A stretch of DNA of 64,000 nucleotides, taken from Gammaproteobacteria bacterium. Its GTDB lineage: Bacteria; Pseudomonadota; Gammaproteobacteria; JAJFKO01. The notes beneath the pieces were generated by a model. The model did not search any database. It had not been told where the DNA came from and was given only the letters and a program-made list of their open reading frames with translations. Each line of letters starts with the position of its first letter. Position 1 is the stretch's first letter. Position numbers and translations under genes: made by a program. Location: positions 55,023 to 119,022 of the forward strand of contig JAJFKO010000061.1 in the NCBI GenBank assembly GCA_021773175.1, written 5' to 3'. Of this stretch, positions 8,823 through 18,786 are shown one piece after another.

Positions 8823-8899
8823 TGGCGCGCCCGGAGAGATTCGAACTCCCGACCACCTGGTTCGTAGCCAGGTACTCTATCCAGCTGAGCCACGGGCGC
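8823..8899 (-). tRNA. tRNA-Arg (anticodon ACG)
   Basis: Read on the minus strand it gives a full 77-base cloverleaf: acceptor GCGCCCG paired with CGGGCGC, D-arm GGCTCAGCTGGATAGAG, anticodon stem CCTGG with loop CTACGAA, T-arm GGGAGTTCGAATCTC, discriminator G and an encoded CCA. The anticodon ACG is read as inosine-CG in bacteria. It follows tRNA-Ser and csrA, an arrangement also found downstream of lysC-csrA in other gammaproteobacteria such as Pseudomonas. Its 3' end is the likely attachment site duplicated at 7890 and 4815. Confidence 0.95.
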
Positions 8900-9008
8900 G
8901 TATTCTGTCTTGAAAAGAGGCGGCATAGTAAATCAATTTGCATCTGCTGACAACGCATAAGCCACAAATTTACTCATATTCACCTCATATATAACATTAA
9001 GTTATATA

Positions 9009-9098
9009 TGGCGGAGAGAGAGGGATTCGAACCCTCGATGGAGTCGCCTCCATACTCCCTTAGCAGGGGAGCGCCTTCAGCCGCTCGGCCATCTCTCC
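9009..9098 (-). tRNA. tRNA-Ser (anticodon GCT)
   Basis: 90-base class II tRNA on the minus strand: acceptor GGAGAGA / TCTCTCC, discriminator G with encoded CCA, anticodon loop CTGCTAA giving GCT, a long variable arm (GGAGTATGGAGGCGACTCC region) and T-loop TTCGAAT. Decodes AGC/AGT serine codons. Confidence 0.96.
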
Positions 9099-9237
9099 AA
9101 AAGGACGCAGAGTATACACTATTGTTTTCAGAGAAGAAATAACTTTTAAGGGATTAACTGCTTGAAAATGAAAGAACTTATAGAACAAATGCTTATAGGT
9201 ATATAGGCATCATATTTGTGATTGGTTTTAATTTGAT

Positions 9238-9278
9238 TTAACTCAAGAAGTTGATTGATTAATCAACTCCTGAGTTAA
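9238..9278 (-). terminator. Hairpin downstream of csrA
   Basis: Outer stem TTAACTCA (9238-9245) / TGAGTTAA (9271-9278) and inner stem AGTTGATT (9249-9256) / AATCAACT (9261-9268) form a long two-part hairpin about 50 bases after the csrA stop. No clean T-run follows on the minus strand, so it may be a terminator or an RNA-stability element. Confidence 0.45.
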
Positions 9279-9329
9279 AATTGAGAGAGTACAACGGATC
9301 TATACTATAGAAATTTGGGATTGATGGCG

Positions 9330-9566
9330 TTATGCCGCAGTGACTTGTTCTTCTACACTACTCGATTCAGTAGTATTGCTAGCAGCTTGAGGTTCATCAG
9401 TTTTTTCGTGCTGAATACGTTGATAAATTTCTTCACGATGGACAGATACGTTTTTTGGGGCATTAATACCAATTCGAACTTGGTTACCTTTAACGCCAAG
9501 AACTGTCACTGAAATATCATCGCCAATTACCAATGTTTCACCGACGCGACGAGTTAGAATTAGCAT
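9330..9566 (-). CDS. csrA: Carbon storage regulator CsrA
   Basis: RNA-binding post-transcriptional regulator acting as a homodimer on GGA motifs in mRNA leaders. The frame is open further upstream, but the true start is ATG at 9564-9566, where [18 protein letters not shown] matches the invariant family N-terminus and GGAGAAACC lies just upstream. 78 residues; the conserved domain ends near residue 55 ([14 protein letters not shown]), followed by a Ser/Glu-rich tail of about 20 residues that is longer than in the typical 61-residue E. coli protein. In Legionella-like bacteria CsrA governs switching between replicative and transmissive phases; a similar role here is inference. Downstream of lysC and upstream of tRNA-Ser, the conserved gamma arrangement. 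Confidence 0.96.
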   Translation of the reverse strand: MLILTRRVGETLVIGDDISVTVLGVKGNQVRIGINAPKNVSVHREEIYQRIQHEKTDEPQAASNTTESSSVEEQVTAA

Positions 9567-9770
9567 AGTAGGTTTCTCCTTGTTTCCATTTATTCCGTTG
9601 CTTTTTAGCCAAACTATTATTCTTCTAATCTGTAAGCGACTACTAAAGCTATTAAAAAAGTAAGCTAATAAAGTGCTTATCAGTGATGGAAAGTCTATCA
9701 ATGCAACATTAAGAGAAAATTAAGGAGCGAAGGTTTCATGATATTTGTCAGAAAACAACTAGTACCTAAG

Positions 9771-10991
9771 CTAAACATTCTTATGCAAACCAAAGGCTTG
9801 GTGCAATGCCTGCAAACCAATTTCCATTCGATCTTCAGCGATGATTGCCGAAATTTTATTGCTAGACTGCTTCAAAAGCTTAATACATATGCCCTCTTTA
9901 ACCAATACATTAGAAAACTCCTCCTTGATAGTTGGGCTGCGGTCAATACTTCCCCCAACCACAGAAACCTTGGCAACAGCTTCATCACTATTAATACTGA
10001 GCTTGGGATTATTTTGATTGTTGGTATTAATAAAGCTAACAACATCACTGTATTCATCGCGATTAACAATAAAACTATAATCACTTGCATCAGTCGTCAT
10101 ATTATCTTGTATTAGCATATCTAACATGACATCTTGTTTTTGTAGCGGCAAAATAAATTGCTTTTCAAAATCAATTGTTTTCGGTACAGCAGACATCGTT
10201 AATTTCGCTTGTTGACGCCGATAAGTAATCCCGGAAACACGTCCTTGATTATTTGCAGTGATGTTATTATTAATTAATGTTCCCTGACAATCAGCAAAGC
10301 AAGACAAAACACGTAATGAAACCTGATTTTCATCTGCAAACATGACAGCTTGATCTTGTAATACTTTTGCGCCCATGGTTGCTAAGTTCAACATTTCTTG
10401 AAATGAAATGTGTGATAATAAGCGTGCTTGTTTGACGATTTTCGGATCCGCAGTATAAATCCCGGCAACATCTTTAAAAAATTGACATTCATCCGCTTGC
10501 AACGCAGCAGCTAATGCTACTGCTGTGGCATCCGAACCGCCACGACCCAGCGTGGTAACTTCACCTTTATCATTGATGCCTTGGAAGCCAGCGACGACGA
10601 CTACTTTGCCTTGCTTTAGTTCTTTATGAATTGAATTCGTTTCCACTTCAAGAATACGTGCTTTTTGATAGGAATCACTGGTTCGCAAACCAATTTGTGC
10701 GCCAGTATAAGAACATGCCGGCTGCCCTTGCGCCATTAGAGCCATGCAAAGTAATGACATAGTGACTTGCTCGCCCGTGGAAACTAGCACAGCATACTCA
10801 CGTGGGTTTGGCGCCACATCAAATTGTGCCGCGAGCTTTATAAGGCGATCGGTCTCACCTTCCATCGCCGACACCACGACGACAATATCATGTCCAGCTT
10901 TGCGGCCAGCAATTACACGTTCAGCAACTTCTTTAATCCGCTCTGAACTGCCTACTGCAACGCCACCAAATTTTTGCACGTATAGCGCCAT
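9771..10991 (-). CDS. lysC: Aspartate kinase
   Basis: Phosphorylates aspartate to aspartyl-4-phosphate, the first step toward lysine, threonine, methionine and diaminopimelate. 406 residues. The N-terminal kinase domain starts VQKFGGVAVGSSERI (5-19) and contains LGRGGSDATAVALAAAL and the VAGIYTADPKIV substrate-binding segment; two ACT-type regulatory domains follow (about 260-400), so feedback control is expected. Oddity: the usual KFGGTS signature reads KFGGVA here, replacing the Thr-Ser pair. Start 10991 has GAAGGA upstream. It follows alaS by 27 bases, suggesting cotranscription. Confidence 0.95.
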   Translation of the reverse strand: MALYVQKFGGVAVGSSERIKEVAERVIAGRKAGHDIVVVVSAMEGETDRLIKLAAQFDVAPNPREYAVLVSTGEQVTMSLLCMALMAQGQPACSYTGAQIGLRTSDSYQKARILEVETNSIHKELKQGKVVVVAGFQGINDKGEVTTLGRGGSDATAVALAAALQADECQFFKDVAGIYTADPKIVKQARLLSHISFQEMLNLATMGAKVLQDQAVMFADENQVSLRVLSCFADCQGTLINNNITANNQGRVSGITYRRQQAKLTMSAVPKTIDFEKQFILPLQKQDVMLDMLIQDNMTTDASDYSFIVNRDEYSDVVSFINTNNQNNPKLSINSDEAVAKVSVVGGSIDRSPTIKEEFSNVLVKEGICIKLLKQSSNKISAIIAEDRMEIGLQALHQAFGLHKNV

Positions 10992-11018
10992 ATTCCTTCA
11001 TGCTCTTAAGTTAAAAAA

Positions 11019-13616
11019 TTAATTTAGTTTATCTGCAACCCAATCAAATACACTAGCCAGTGCACTATCAATGTTTTCCGGTTGACTACCGCCAGCTTGA
11101 GCCATGTCAGGACGCCCCCCCCCTTTACCACCAACTTGCTGCGCAACAAAGTTAACTAACTCGCCCGCTTTGACTTTTGCGGTTAAATCTTTACTTACAC
11201 CGACAATTACGCTCACTTTTTCAGCTTGTGACATTGCCAGTACAATAACAGCATTAGGCATCTTGCTTTTCAACTGATCTAATAAACCACGTAATGCTTT
11301 AGATTCCATTTCAGGAAGTTTTTCAGCCAGCACTTGCACACCAGCGATTTCACGAGCGGCATCAGTTAAACTTGAGCTGGAGTGTGCAGCTAATTTATCT
11401 TGCAAGCGCGCAATGTCTTTTTCATATTGGCGATTCTGTGAGAGTAGCTGTTCTACTTTCATAACCACTTTATCGCGCTCAGCATTCATTTTTGCTGCAA
11501 TCGTTTGTAATTGTATCTCACATTTAGTTAGCCATTGCCAAGCATACAAACCCGTTACTGCTTCAATACGACGAATACCAGCAGCAGTTCCTGTTTCGGA
11601 AACAATCTTAAATAAGCCTAATTCACCGGTATATTTAACGTGTGTGCCCCCACAAATTTCTAAAGAAAAATCACCCATTTTTAACACACGGACATCATCT
11701 GCATATTTCTCACCGAATAATGCCATTGCGCCAGATTGCTTTGCATCATCCAAACTCATCACCGCGGTTGTCACTGGATGGTTTGCACGAATTTGTTCGT
11801 TAACAATGGCTTCAACTGCCATAATCTCTTCAGCCGTCATGGCTTGTGGATGTGAAAAATCTAGGCGCAAACGTGAAGCTTCAACCAAAGAACCTTTTTG
11901 GGCAACATGTTCACCTAATACTTGGCGCAATGCTTCATGCACCAAATGGGTACCAGAGTGGTTTAAGGCCGTTGCTTGACGTTTATCGACATCGACTTCC
12001 AGCGTTAATTCATCACCAACATTGATAGTACCGGATTCTATTTCACCATGATGAATATGGTGTGAACCTTGCTTCTTAGTGTCATGAACAGTAAATACCG
12101 CATCATGGAAATACATCGTCCCTTTATCGCCAACCTGACCACCACCTTCAGCATAAAACGGTGTTGCCGTTAATACCACGGCACCTTGCTGACCAGCAGA
12201 CAAACTCTCTACTCGCTGACCATCCGCAATTAAAGCCGACACTTCAGCTTTATCCGCCAGTTTTTGATAGCCTGTAAAAGCGGTTTCGCCACTCAGTTGC
12301 ACTCGCTGCTCATAATTGCCAGCGAATTGATTGGCGTCTTTCGATTTAGAACGTTGCTCAGCCATGGCTTTATCAAAGCCAGGCATATCAATTTGCAAAT
12401 CACGTTCACGCGCGATATCCGCGGTTAGATCAACAGGAAAACCATAAGTGTCATATAATCGAAAAGCGACATCTCCAGGAATGGTCTTATCTTTTAATTT
12501 TTGCACTTCCGTTTCAAAAATTTTCATGCCCATATCAAGCGTTCTGGCAAACTGCTCTTCTTCTTGTAATAAAACGGTTTCAATACGTTGCTGCGCTGCT
12601 TTTAATTCTGGATAGGCTTCCCCCATTTGTTCAACTAACGGGGCTACTAATTTATAAAAAAAGGTATCAGTAATTCCAATTTTATGGCTATGTCGAATGG
12701 CTCGACGAATAATGCGACGCAATACATAACCGCGCCCTTCATTAGAAGGCATCACGCCATCAGTAATTAAAAATGCAGTTGAACGAATATGATCAGCAAT
12801 CACACGTAACGATTTATTAGTATGGTCATCAACTCCAGACATTTGTGCAATTATATTAATAAGTGGTACAAATACCTCGGTTTCATAGTTGTTATGCACG
12901 CCTTGCATAACAGCAGTCAAACGCTCTAATCCCATGCCGGTATCAACAGAGGGTTTCGGCAATGGTGTTAATTTACCATCAGCAGCGCGGTCATACTGCA
13001 TAAAAACCAAATTCCAGATTTCAATATAACGATCTAATTCTTCATCAGGACTGCCTGGCGGACCACCAGGAATATCAGCGCCATGATCATAAAAAATTTC
13101 AGTACAAGGACCACAAGGACCGGTATCACCCATCGACCAGAAATTATCTTTTTCACCACAACGACTAAAACGCGTTGCATCAATTTTCATTTCTTTAAGC
13201 CAAATATCTTCGGATTCTTGATCGTCTTTATAAACGGTTACCCATAATTTCTCTGCTGGTAATTTTAATTCTTGCGTTAAGAAATCCCAAGCAAACTTAA
13301 TCGCTTCACGTTTAAAATAATCACCAAAACTAAAGTTACCTAGCATCTCAAAGAACGTATGATGCCGTGCAGTGTAACCCACGTTTTCTAAATCATTATG
13401 TTTACCACCCGCTCGCACACAACGTTGTGATGTTGCTGCACGCGTGTAATTGCGTTTGTCTAAACCCAAAAACACATCTTTGAATTGCACCATACCAGCA
13501 TTGGTAAACAGCAATGTTGCGTCATTACCTGGAACTAATGAACTTGATGCCTCAATGCTATGATCATGTTGACGAAAGTAATCAAAAAACTTTTGCCGCA
13601 GCTTAGCGCTTTCCAT
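11019..13616 (-). CDS. alaS: Alanyl-tRNA synthetase
   Basis: Charges tRNA-Ala. 865 residues, normal length. Class II catalytic core at the N-terminus (FTNAGMVQFKDVFLG, then RAATSQRCVRAGGKHNDLENVG), editing domain with the zinc-site histidines in LNHSGTHLVHEALR and the CGGTH motif (EICGGTHVKYTGELG), and the C-terminal C-Ala domain ending GGKGGGRPDMAQAGG. All appear intact. It heads the alaS-lysC-csrA block. A 200-base spacer separates it from the divergent 13822 gene. Confidence 0.98.
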   Translation of the reverse strand: MESAKLRQKFFDYFRQHDHSIEASSSLVPGNDATLLFTNAGMVQFKDVFLGLDKRNYTRAATSQRCVRAGGKHNDLENVGYTARHHTFFEMLGNFSFGDYFKREAIKFAWDFLTQELKLPAEKLWVTVYKDDQESEDIWLKEMKIDATRFSRCGEKDNFWSMGDTGPCGPCTEIFYDHGADIPGGPPGSPDEELDRYIEIWNLVFMQYDRAADGKLTPLPKPSVDTGMGLERLTAVMQGVHNNYETEVFVPLINIIAQMSGVDDHTNKSLRVIADHIRSTAFLITDGVMPSNEGRGYVLRRIIRRAIRHSHKIGITDTFFYKLVAPLVEQMGEAYPELKAAQQRIETVLLQEEEQFARTLDMGMKIFETEVQKLKDKTIPGDVAFRLYDTYGFPVDLTADIARERDLQIDMPGFDKAMAEQRSKSKDANQFAGNYEQRVQLSGETAFTGYQKLADKAEVSALIADGQRVESLSAGQQGAVVLTATPFYAEGGGQVGDKGTMYFHDAVFTVHDTKKQGSHHIHHGEIESGTINVGDELTLEVDVDKRQATALNHSGTHLVHEALRQVLGEHVAQKGSLVEASRLRLDFSHPQAMTAEEIMAVEAIVNEQIRANHPVTTAVMSLDDAKQSGAMALFGEKYADDVRVLKMGDFSLEICGGTHVKYTGELGLFKIVSETGTAAGIRRIEAVTGLYAWQWLTKCEIQLQTIAAKMNAERDKVVMKVEQLLSQNRQYEKDIARLQDKLAAHSSSSLTDAAREIAGVQVLAEKLPEMESKALRGLLDQLKSKMPNAVIVLAMSQAEKVSVIVGVSKDLTAKVKAGELVNFVAQQVGGKGGGRPDMAQAGGSQPENIDSALASVFDWVADKLN

Positions 13617-13757
13617 TGTCCAAACTCACTATATAACTTACTGAAAATGCTGGTAATAGTGACCTATTAGCCATGCTTTGTAAACGCGAATTTGCTAATA
13701 ATTTTGAAATCCCTCCAGCTTGAATGGTTAATTAACAGTCAACATATGGTGTGAGCA

Positions 13758-13766
13758 TGGTATAAT
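13758..13766 (+). promoter_or_regulatory. Extended -10 promoter for the 1139-residue gene
   Basis: TGG followed by TATAAT (13761-13766) forms an extended -10 element. No convincing -35 is present at 17 bases. The distance to the ATG at 13822 leaves a leader of roughly 50 bases, and AAAGGG precedes the start. Confidence 0.45.
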
Positions 13767-13821
13767 TCTGTAGTTTTCACACACATTAAACTGTAACTTA
13801 CTCATTATTAAAGGGTTATTA

Positions 13822-16800
13822 ATGCCTCTTCTAGCAGAATTATCAAATGCGCAATCAGTGATATTACAGATGATGCAAACTGGGAAAACCCAGGAGCTTG
13901 CTAAATGTCTACAACAATATTCACCAGAAGTTCAGCAACAAGCTTTAACAAAACCCATTCCACTAGAGTTACAGCAAACAAACCCAATTGATATGGTTGA
14001 AGGTGATACTGTTTTTCATGCTGCCGTTAAATTAGAAGTCTATGAAGTTATCCCTGTTCTGCGCAAAGTTAAAGCTCCAATGACCAAAACCAATTTAAAA
14101 AGATTAACAGCAGCAGATACTTGTTTAGGAGATAATTATGCTGAAGTCTTACAACGAAAAGCAAAAACCGCAAAAAAGCTACTTTGTTATTTAGAATTAC
14201 TACAACCATTTTCACCTAAAAAGTTACTAGGTATTTTGGATACTGTTGTTCCTTGTAGAGAGAATATCTCCTCTCTTGGCCTTGAGTTTCTTGCTAACTA
14301 CTTTGCAGATCATTCAGAATATCCCGTTGATCAACTTATTACATTTTTTCTACGAGTATCTCATCTCGGCGCACTAAATGATTATTTAACTAGACGTAGC
14401 AAAGAGCTTTCTGTTAACGATTTTCAACTTGCCTGGCGTTATTTATTATTAGGCAAAATTTCTTCTCGTTATTTTTTTAACTTTCTTGACCATCAACCTG
14501 AAACTCTAAAGAAAAATATAGTCAAGAAAATCATTGCTCATGATGGCTTTACTGAACCAAAATGTGGTCTTACCGACTTTCTCCACGCTGTACTTTTTGA
14601 TGTAAACCCAAGCTATATTCGAATCTTCAAAAGGACTCGAGGGCTTTTTACGGAGCAAGGTTTACCGCTTACCTATGAGGCAATAAAAGCTAATGGCTTA
14701 GAAAACCCTCCTGGTTCACTCAATGTGGCTGTTGAAGTACTTGAATGTTCTGAAGGTGTATCTGAAGTGGGTAATCAACTTGAACCTTATGTCGATTTAT
14801 TTCACTTTGGAATGACAAAAGGATCTTATAAATTACTAGCATTTGAGTTTGATATTCAGCAAGCAGGTTATCCATGTAGATTTATCAAACAGCATCTTCC
14901 TTCAAAAAATTTATCAACTCTGCTTTTTATGCTGAGAACTTATATTCGAGAGAATCTTTCACCCCCTGTTATGACAGCAAAGCAACGTTATATTATTGGA
15001 CGCCACTTAGATTGCATAGTAAAACTTGCAAAAAACAAATTAAAAGAAGAAGGAAAAGCAACAACGCATGACAATATTAAAAAAATCATTCAAGACTCGA
15101 TAAAAGAAGAGTATAACTATCATTATGATAATGATACTAGACAGCCTTATCCACCACATAATATCAATATCGCAATGCTATGCTGCGCTAGTGGCAACGT
15201 AAAACTTCTTGATTATGTTTTAGATGAAAAAAGCCTTGAGGCTCGCGATAGCACTAATCGCTCATTACTTGATTATACATTAGCTTATGGGCAATTTCGT
15301 GCATATTGTAAAGTAAAAAAACATTCTTCAATGGTGTTCAATACAGATGATGTTATAGATTTTATTCAACATGTTGATATTACAGCATTACAGACATATA
15401 TTGGTCGTGACGCCGATGATAGGTTGCTAGAGTTTTCTAAACTTTGCTCCAAGGCATTTAAAAACCGAGATAGAGCATTAAAACTAATTGGCAGAGCTAT
15501 TGCAGACAAATCATTTCGTCAAAACTTTATCGCAATAATGGCTACAATCAGACAGTTCAAATTCACGCCTCTTGGTATAGTCGATGCAGAATGGGCTTGT
15601 TGGCTTGATGCTTTAGTAAAAGCTTTGCCAGAAGATATTGAGTTCGCTCTATCCAGCTATGGTAAAAAACATACTCGTATAATGCACGATCTAAAACATT
15701 CCCCTGCAGCTTTTGAACCAACACCAAAAATGATGTTGTCGCAGTTTTGTCTTAAGAACAATTTGCGATTCGTTCGCATTCAGGGGCGCACATTACTATT
15801 CGAAGCTGCTGACACGCCTGGTTTGTATACTGCCGTTAAACTACAAAAACGTGGTGAAGCGATCACAGCATTAGGACAACAATATTTAACAGTAATACAG
15901 CAGCAAGATACTGATGCTCTAGTATTCAATGGTGAAAAACCAACGGCTATCAGCCTAACAAATATTGCAGACATCATACTTTTCTTACAGAAAATGCGAG
16001 CAGAAGAGCAAATAACAGAAACAGAATATAATGATTTATTCACTTTAGCTGAGCTTGAAAATAGAGATGATTGTCAAATACAAGCTTATTGCTATACTGC
16101 ATCACCAGCCTATTTTCGCTATTTACATGAAGTCGACAATGATACCAGCTATCTAGAATCCATGACCTTTATCATGCATGATCTAGCTGAATATCTTAGA
16201 CATGGCATTGTCTGTCCTGAAATGGCCGACTTATTTCACCACTCTTCAGAACTTAGTCTGCTACGCTCTGACTTAGGCTTTGTGCGTACCTTAGCAACGC
16301 TATTTAATAGTGCTCATATTGGAGCAGGTTCTATTGTCAATCCTGAAACAGGGGTCGCATTTACTAATTTTCGTCAAGCAGGTCTTGCCGATGAAAAACA
16401 TCGCGTTAATGTCCGGACAGAAATAAAGAAAAAGAATGAGGCTTTCACAAGTCGTTTCAAAGAACACTTTAAACTTTTTTCAGTAAATAATATTCCTCTA
16501 CGTATTACTTTAAACTTTATCGCTGAATATCATTTGATTTTGGAGCTATGTAGTATTCGTCGTGCTAATCACTCTGAAGATGCTAATTGGGATGTAATTG
16601 CTGAACAACTAGAATCTGCGGCTATAATATTTTTGAGTCATTTTTTAGAGCTTCCAACTGAGCTATGTCGAGAGTTACTAATACATCCAGAGCACCATCT
16701 TACCTACCCAAGACAATTAGAACATTGGTGCAGTAAAGAAAAGCCTTATGTTGCAAGTGTTGCTGCTGATGAAATGCCCGCAGGTGTTTATCCAAAATAT

Positions 16801-17241
16801 ACTCGAGTGATGGTAACCCCTCATCTCGGCAATACATCATACGACCCTGAGGATGGTTTTGTTGCTGGAGCTCGTGGTATTGCCGGTGGTAATGACCCTG
16901 TTGTTTCCGGTGATTATCTGCGCCATAGTATGGCATTCTGGACGCTTGGTATTACCCAAGCAAGAGCCGCTTCCGAACAAGCTTTACAAGAAGCTGGTAT
17001 GGATAGCATGGACTATGCAAGCAACACGCCATCAGAGCAACAAGTAAGTGCCGTATGTAATGCTTATTCTTTTTGGCCGCGAGATAGCTCACAACAGCAA
17101 GTAGTAAAAACACATTTAGCGCTACGTAATACTGGTATGGAACAACCCGCAAAGTTAAAAGATTATGCTGAGGAGGCTGCTGCTCGTATTATTCAAGATG
17201 CTGCGCGAACACTTAAGTCACGTCGAGCGAGAAAATGCTAA
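13822..17241 (+). CDS. Large hypothetical protein with C-terminal IQ-like motif
   Basis: 1139 residues, no family recognised. No signal peptide or membrane segment is obvious. Two short stretches resemble single ankyrin repeats: DTVFHAAVKLEVYEVIPVL near residue 65 and NIAMLCCASGNVKLLDYVL near residue 455. Most of the protein looks helical. The last 17 residues hold I1124-Q1125, then R1129 and R1134, matching the IQ calmodulin-binding pattern I-Q-x3-R-x4-R. Being intercalated between alaS and recX on the opposite strand, with Legionella-like features, it is a candidate secreted effector, which remains inference. Its stop codon overlaps that of convergent recX by four bases. Confidence 0.8.
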   Translation: MPLLAELSNAQSVILQMMQTGKTQELAKCLQQYSPEVQQQALTKPIPLELQQTNPIDMVEGDTVFHAAVKLEVYEVIPVLRKVKAPMTKTNLKRLTAADTCLGDNYAEVLQRKAKTAKKLLCYLELLQPFSPKKLLGILDTVVPCRENISSLGLEFLANYFADHSEYPVDQLITFFLRVSHLGALNDYLTRRSKELSVNDFQLAWRYLLLGKISSRYFFNFLDHQPETLKKNIVKKIIAHDGFTEPKCGLTDFLHAVLFDVNPSYIRIFKRTRGLFTEQGLPLTYEAIKANGLENPPGSLNVAVEVLECSEGVSEVGNQLEPYVDLFHFGMTKGSYKLLAFEFDIQQAGYPCRFIKQHLPSKNLSTLLFMLRTYIRENLSPPVMTAKQRYIIGRHLDCIVKLAKNKLKEEGKATTHDNIKKIIQDSIKEEYNYHYDNDTRQPYPPHNINIAMLCCASGNVKLLDYVLDEKSLEARDSTNRSLLDYTLAYGQFRAYCKVKKHSSMVFNTDDVIDFIQHVDITALQTYIGRDADDRLLEFSKLCSKAFKNRDRALKLIGRAIADKSFRQNFIAIMATIRQFKFTPLGIVDAEWACWLDALVKALPEDIEFALSSYGKKHTRIMHDLKHSPAAFEPTPKMMLSQFCLKNNLRFVRIQGRTLLFEAADTPGLYTAVKLQKRGEAITALGQQYLTVIQQQDTDALVFNGEKPTAISLTNIADIILFLQKMRAEEQITETEYNDLFTLAELENRDDCQIQAYCYTASPAYFRYLHEVDNDTSYLESMTFIMHDLAEYLRHGIVCPEMADLFHHSSELSLLRSDLGFVRTLATLFNSAHIGAGSIVNPETGVAFTNFRQAGLADEKHRVNVRTEIKKKNEAFTSRFKEHFKLFSVNNIPLRITLNFIAEYHLILELCSIRRANHSEDANWDVIAEQLESAAIIFLSHFLELPTELCRELLIHPEHHLTYPRQLEHWCSKEKPYVASVAADEMPAGVYPKYTRVMVTPHLGNTSYDPEDGFVAGARGIAGGNDPVVSGDYLRHSMAFWTLGITQARAASEQALQEAGMDSMDYASNTPSEQQVSAVCNAYSFWPRDSSQQQVVKTHLALRNTGMEQPAKLKDYAEEAAARIIQDAARTLKSRRARKC

Positions 17242-17663
17242 GAAAACACTTCTTGAACCTGCTCTTTAGCAAACCCGCGATATATAAGAAAATTCATTTG
17301 CTTGGCTTTATCTTTATAATCTGTCGGCATATCACTACCAAACTTTTTGCTACGCACTGACTCTAATAAATCAAACCAATTCACTTCACATGCTTGTATG
17401 GCGTCACTAATATTGTCATCACTAACACCACGCTGTTTCAATTCTTGCTGAATGCGTACCGCGCCATAACCACGACGACTGCGCGCACGCGTATACGCTT
17501 CAGCAAAGCGTTGATCACTTTGTAGATTTTTTGCTTGAAGTTCAATAATGGTTGCATCAATTTCATCAGCAGCAAAGCCGCGCTGCTGTAACTTACGCTG
17601 CAGCTCTTGCTCGGAATGTTCACGTTGGTATTGTAGTCGAATCGCGCTATCAAGTATTTTCAT
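17238..17663 (-). CDS. recX: Regulatory protein RecX
   Basis: Small helical protein that binds RecA filaments and limits their extension. 141 residues, slightly short. Typical RecX features: LQYQREHSEQELQRKLQQRGF and ARSRRGYGAVRIQQELKQRG repeats of three-helix units, then FLIYRGF near the C-terminus. It follows recA with an 88-base gap that holds a perfect 14-base-pair hairpin, as in species where recX is made by readthrough past a terminator. The gene ends tail-to-tail with the 13822-17241 gene, sharing bases of both stop codons. Confidence 0.93.
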   Translation of the reverse strand: MKILDSAIRLQYQREHSEQELQRKLQQRGFAADEIDATIIELQAKNLQSDQRFAEAYTRARSRRGYGAVRIQQELKQRGVSDDNISDAIQACEVNWFDLLESVRSKKFGSDMPTDYKDKAKQMNFLIYRGFAKEQVQEVFS

Positions 17664-17697
17664 GACATCACCAAGACGTTATCATTATAACAAGAAG

Positions 17698-17735
17698 CTT
17701 ACGCATCTATTATTGTCTATGAATAGATGCGTAAG
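17698..17735 (-). terminator. Perfect 14-bp hairpin between recA and recX
   Basis: CTTACGCATCTATT (17698-17711) pairs perfectly with AATAGATGCGTAAG (17722-17735), with a 10-base loop. On the minus strand it follows recA and precedes recX, so it probably attenuates recX expression. A U-tract is weak (CTTCTTGTT). Its CTTACGC/GCGTAAG edges match those of the palindromic repeats in the ribosomal cluster. Confidence 0.55.
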
Positions 17736-17751
17736 TCCTGTGATTAATACT

Positions 17752-18786
17752 TTATGCTTCTTCAGCTTCGGCAACAGTGGTTTCAGCATCATCCGCTTTT
17801 GCTAATAATTCAGCACGTAATCGTTGATCAATCTCATCTGCAATTTCAGGATTCTCTTTCAAGAATTCACGCACATTATCACGACCTTGACCAATACGTT
17901 TGTCACCATAGCTATACCAAGCACCTGATTTTTTAACAATGTCATGCTTTGCACCTAAATCAACTAATTCCATTTCACGAGAAATACCTTCGCCATAATA
18001 AATACAAAACTCAGCTTGTTTGAATGGCGGCGCCACCTTGTTTTTAACAACTTTCACTCGTGTTTCATTACCAAGAATTTCATCACCTTTCTTAATTGCA
18101 CCGGTACGACGGATATCTAAACGCACCGAGGCATAGAATTTCAAAGCATTACCACCAGTTGTAGTTTCAGGATTACCAAACATCACACCAATCTTCATAC
18201 GGATTTGGTTAATAAAAATAACCAAAGTATTTGAACGTTTAATATTTGCCGTTAATTTACGAAGAGCTTGTGACATTAAACGTGCTTGTAAGCCAACATG
18301 GTGGTCACCCATTTCACCTTCAATTTCTGCTTTTGGTGTTAGTGCTGCAACCGAATCAATAATGACAATATCTATGCCACCAGAGCGCACTAACATGTCA
18401 GTAATTTCTAAAGCTTGTTCACCCGTATCAGGTTGAGAGACCAATAGGTTATCAACATCAACGCCCAGCTTACCCGCATATTGAGGATCTAATGCATGTT
18501 CCGCATCAATAAATGCCGCGGTTCCGCCAGCACGCTGACATGCAGCAACAACTTGTAATGTTAAGGTTGTTTTACCTGATGATTCTGGACCATAGATTTC
18601 AACAACACGGCCTTTTGGCAAGCCACCAATACCTAGTGCGACATCTAAACCTAATGAACCGGTTGAAATTGCTTCGATATCGCGAATAGCAGCTTCATCT
18701 CCCATGCGCATAACCGAACCTTTGCCGAACTGTCGTTCGATTTGACCTAATGCTGCTTGTAATGCTTGTTGACGATTAGCATCCAT
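17752..18786 (-). CDS. recA: Recombinase RecA
   Basis: DNA strand-exchange protein for homologous recombination. 344 residues, normal length. Walker [10 protein letters not shown] (66-74), Walker [10 protein letters not shown], the L1 and L2 loop regions and the [22 protein letters not shown] stretch are all standard, with an acidic C-terminus ([10 protein letters not shown]). Start 18786 has a strong GGGGGTAAC site. I see no CTGT-N8-ACAG LexA box in the 100 bases upstream, so SOS control of the classical type is not apparent. Confidence 0.98.
   Translation of the reverse strand: MDANRQQALQAALGQIERQFGKGSVMRMGDEAAIRDIEAISTGSLGLDVALGIGGLPKGRVVEIYGPESSGKTTLTLQVVAACQRAGGTAAFIDAEHALDPQYAGKLGVDVDNLLVSQPDTGEQALEITDMLVRSGGIDIVIIDSVAALTPKAEIEGEMGDHHVGLQARLMSQALRKLTANIKRSNTLVIFINQIRMKIGVMFGNPETTTGGNALKFYASVRLDIRRTGAIKKGDEILGNETRVKVVKNKVAPPFKQAEFCIYYGEGISREMELVDLGAKHDIVKKSGAWYSYGDKRIGQGRDNVREFLKENPEIADEIDQRLRAELLAKADDAETTVAEAEEA

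Noticed and set aside
8720..8926. Open frame of 68 codons on the minus strand
   Set aside because: It runs through tRNA-Arg (APVAQLDRVPGYEPGGREFES is the usual false translation of this tRNA).
11413..11979. 188-codon plus-strand open frame inside alaS
   Set aside because: Antisense to a strongly conserved part of alaS; no independent signal.
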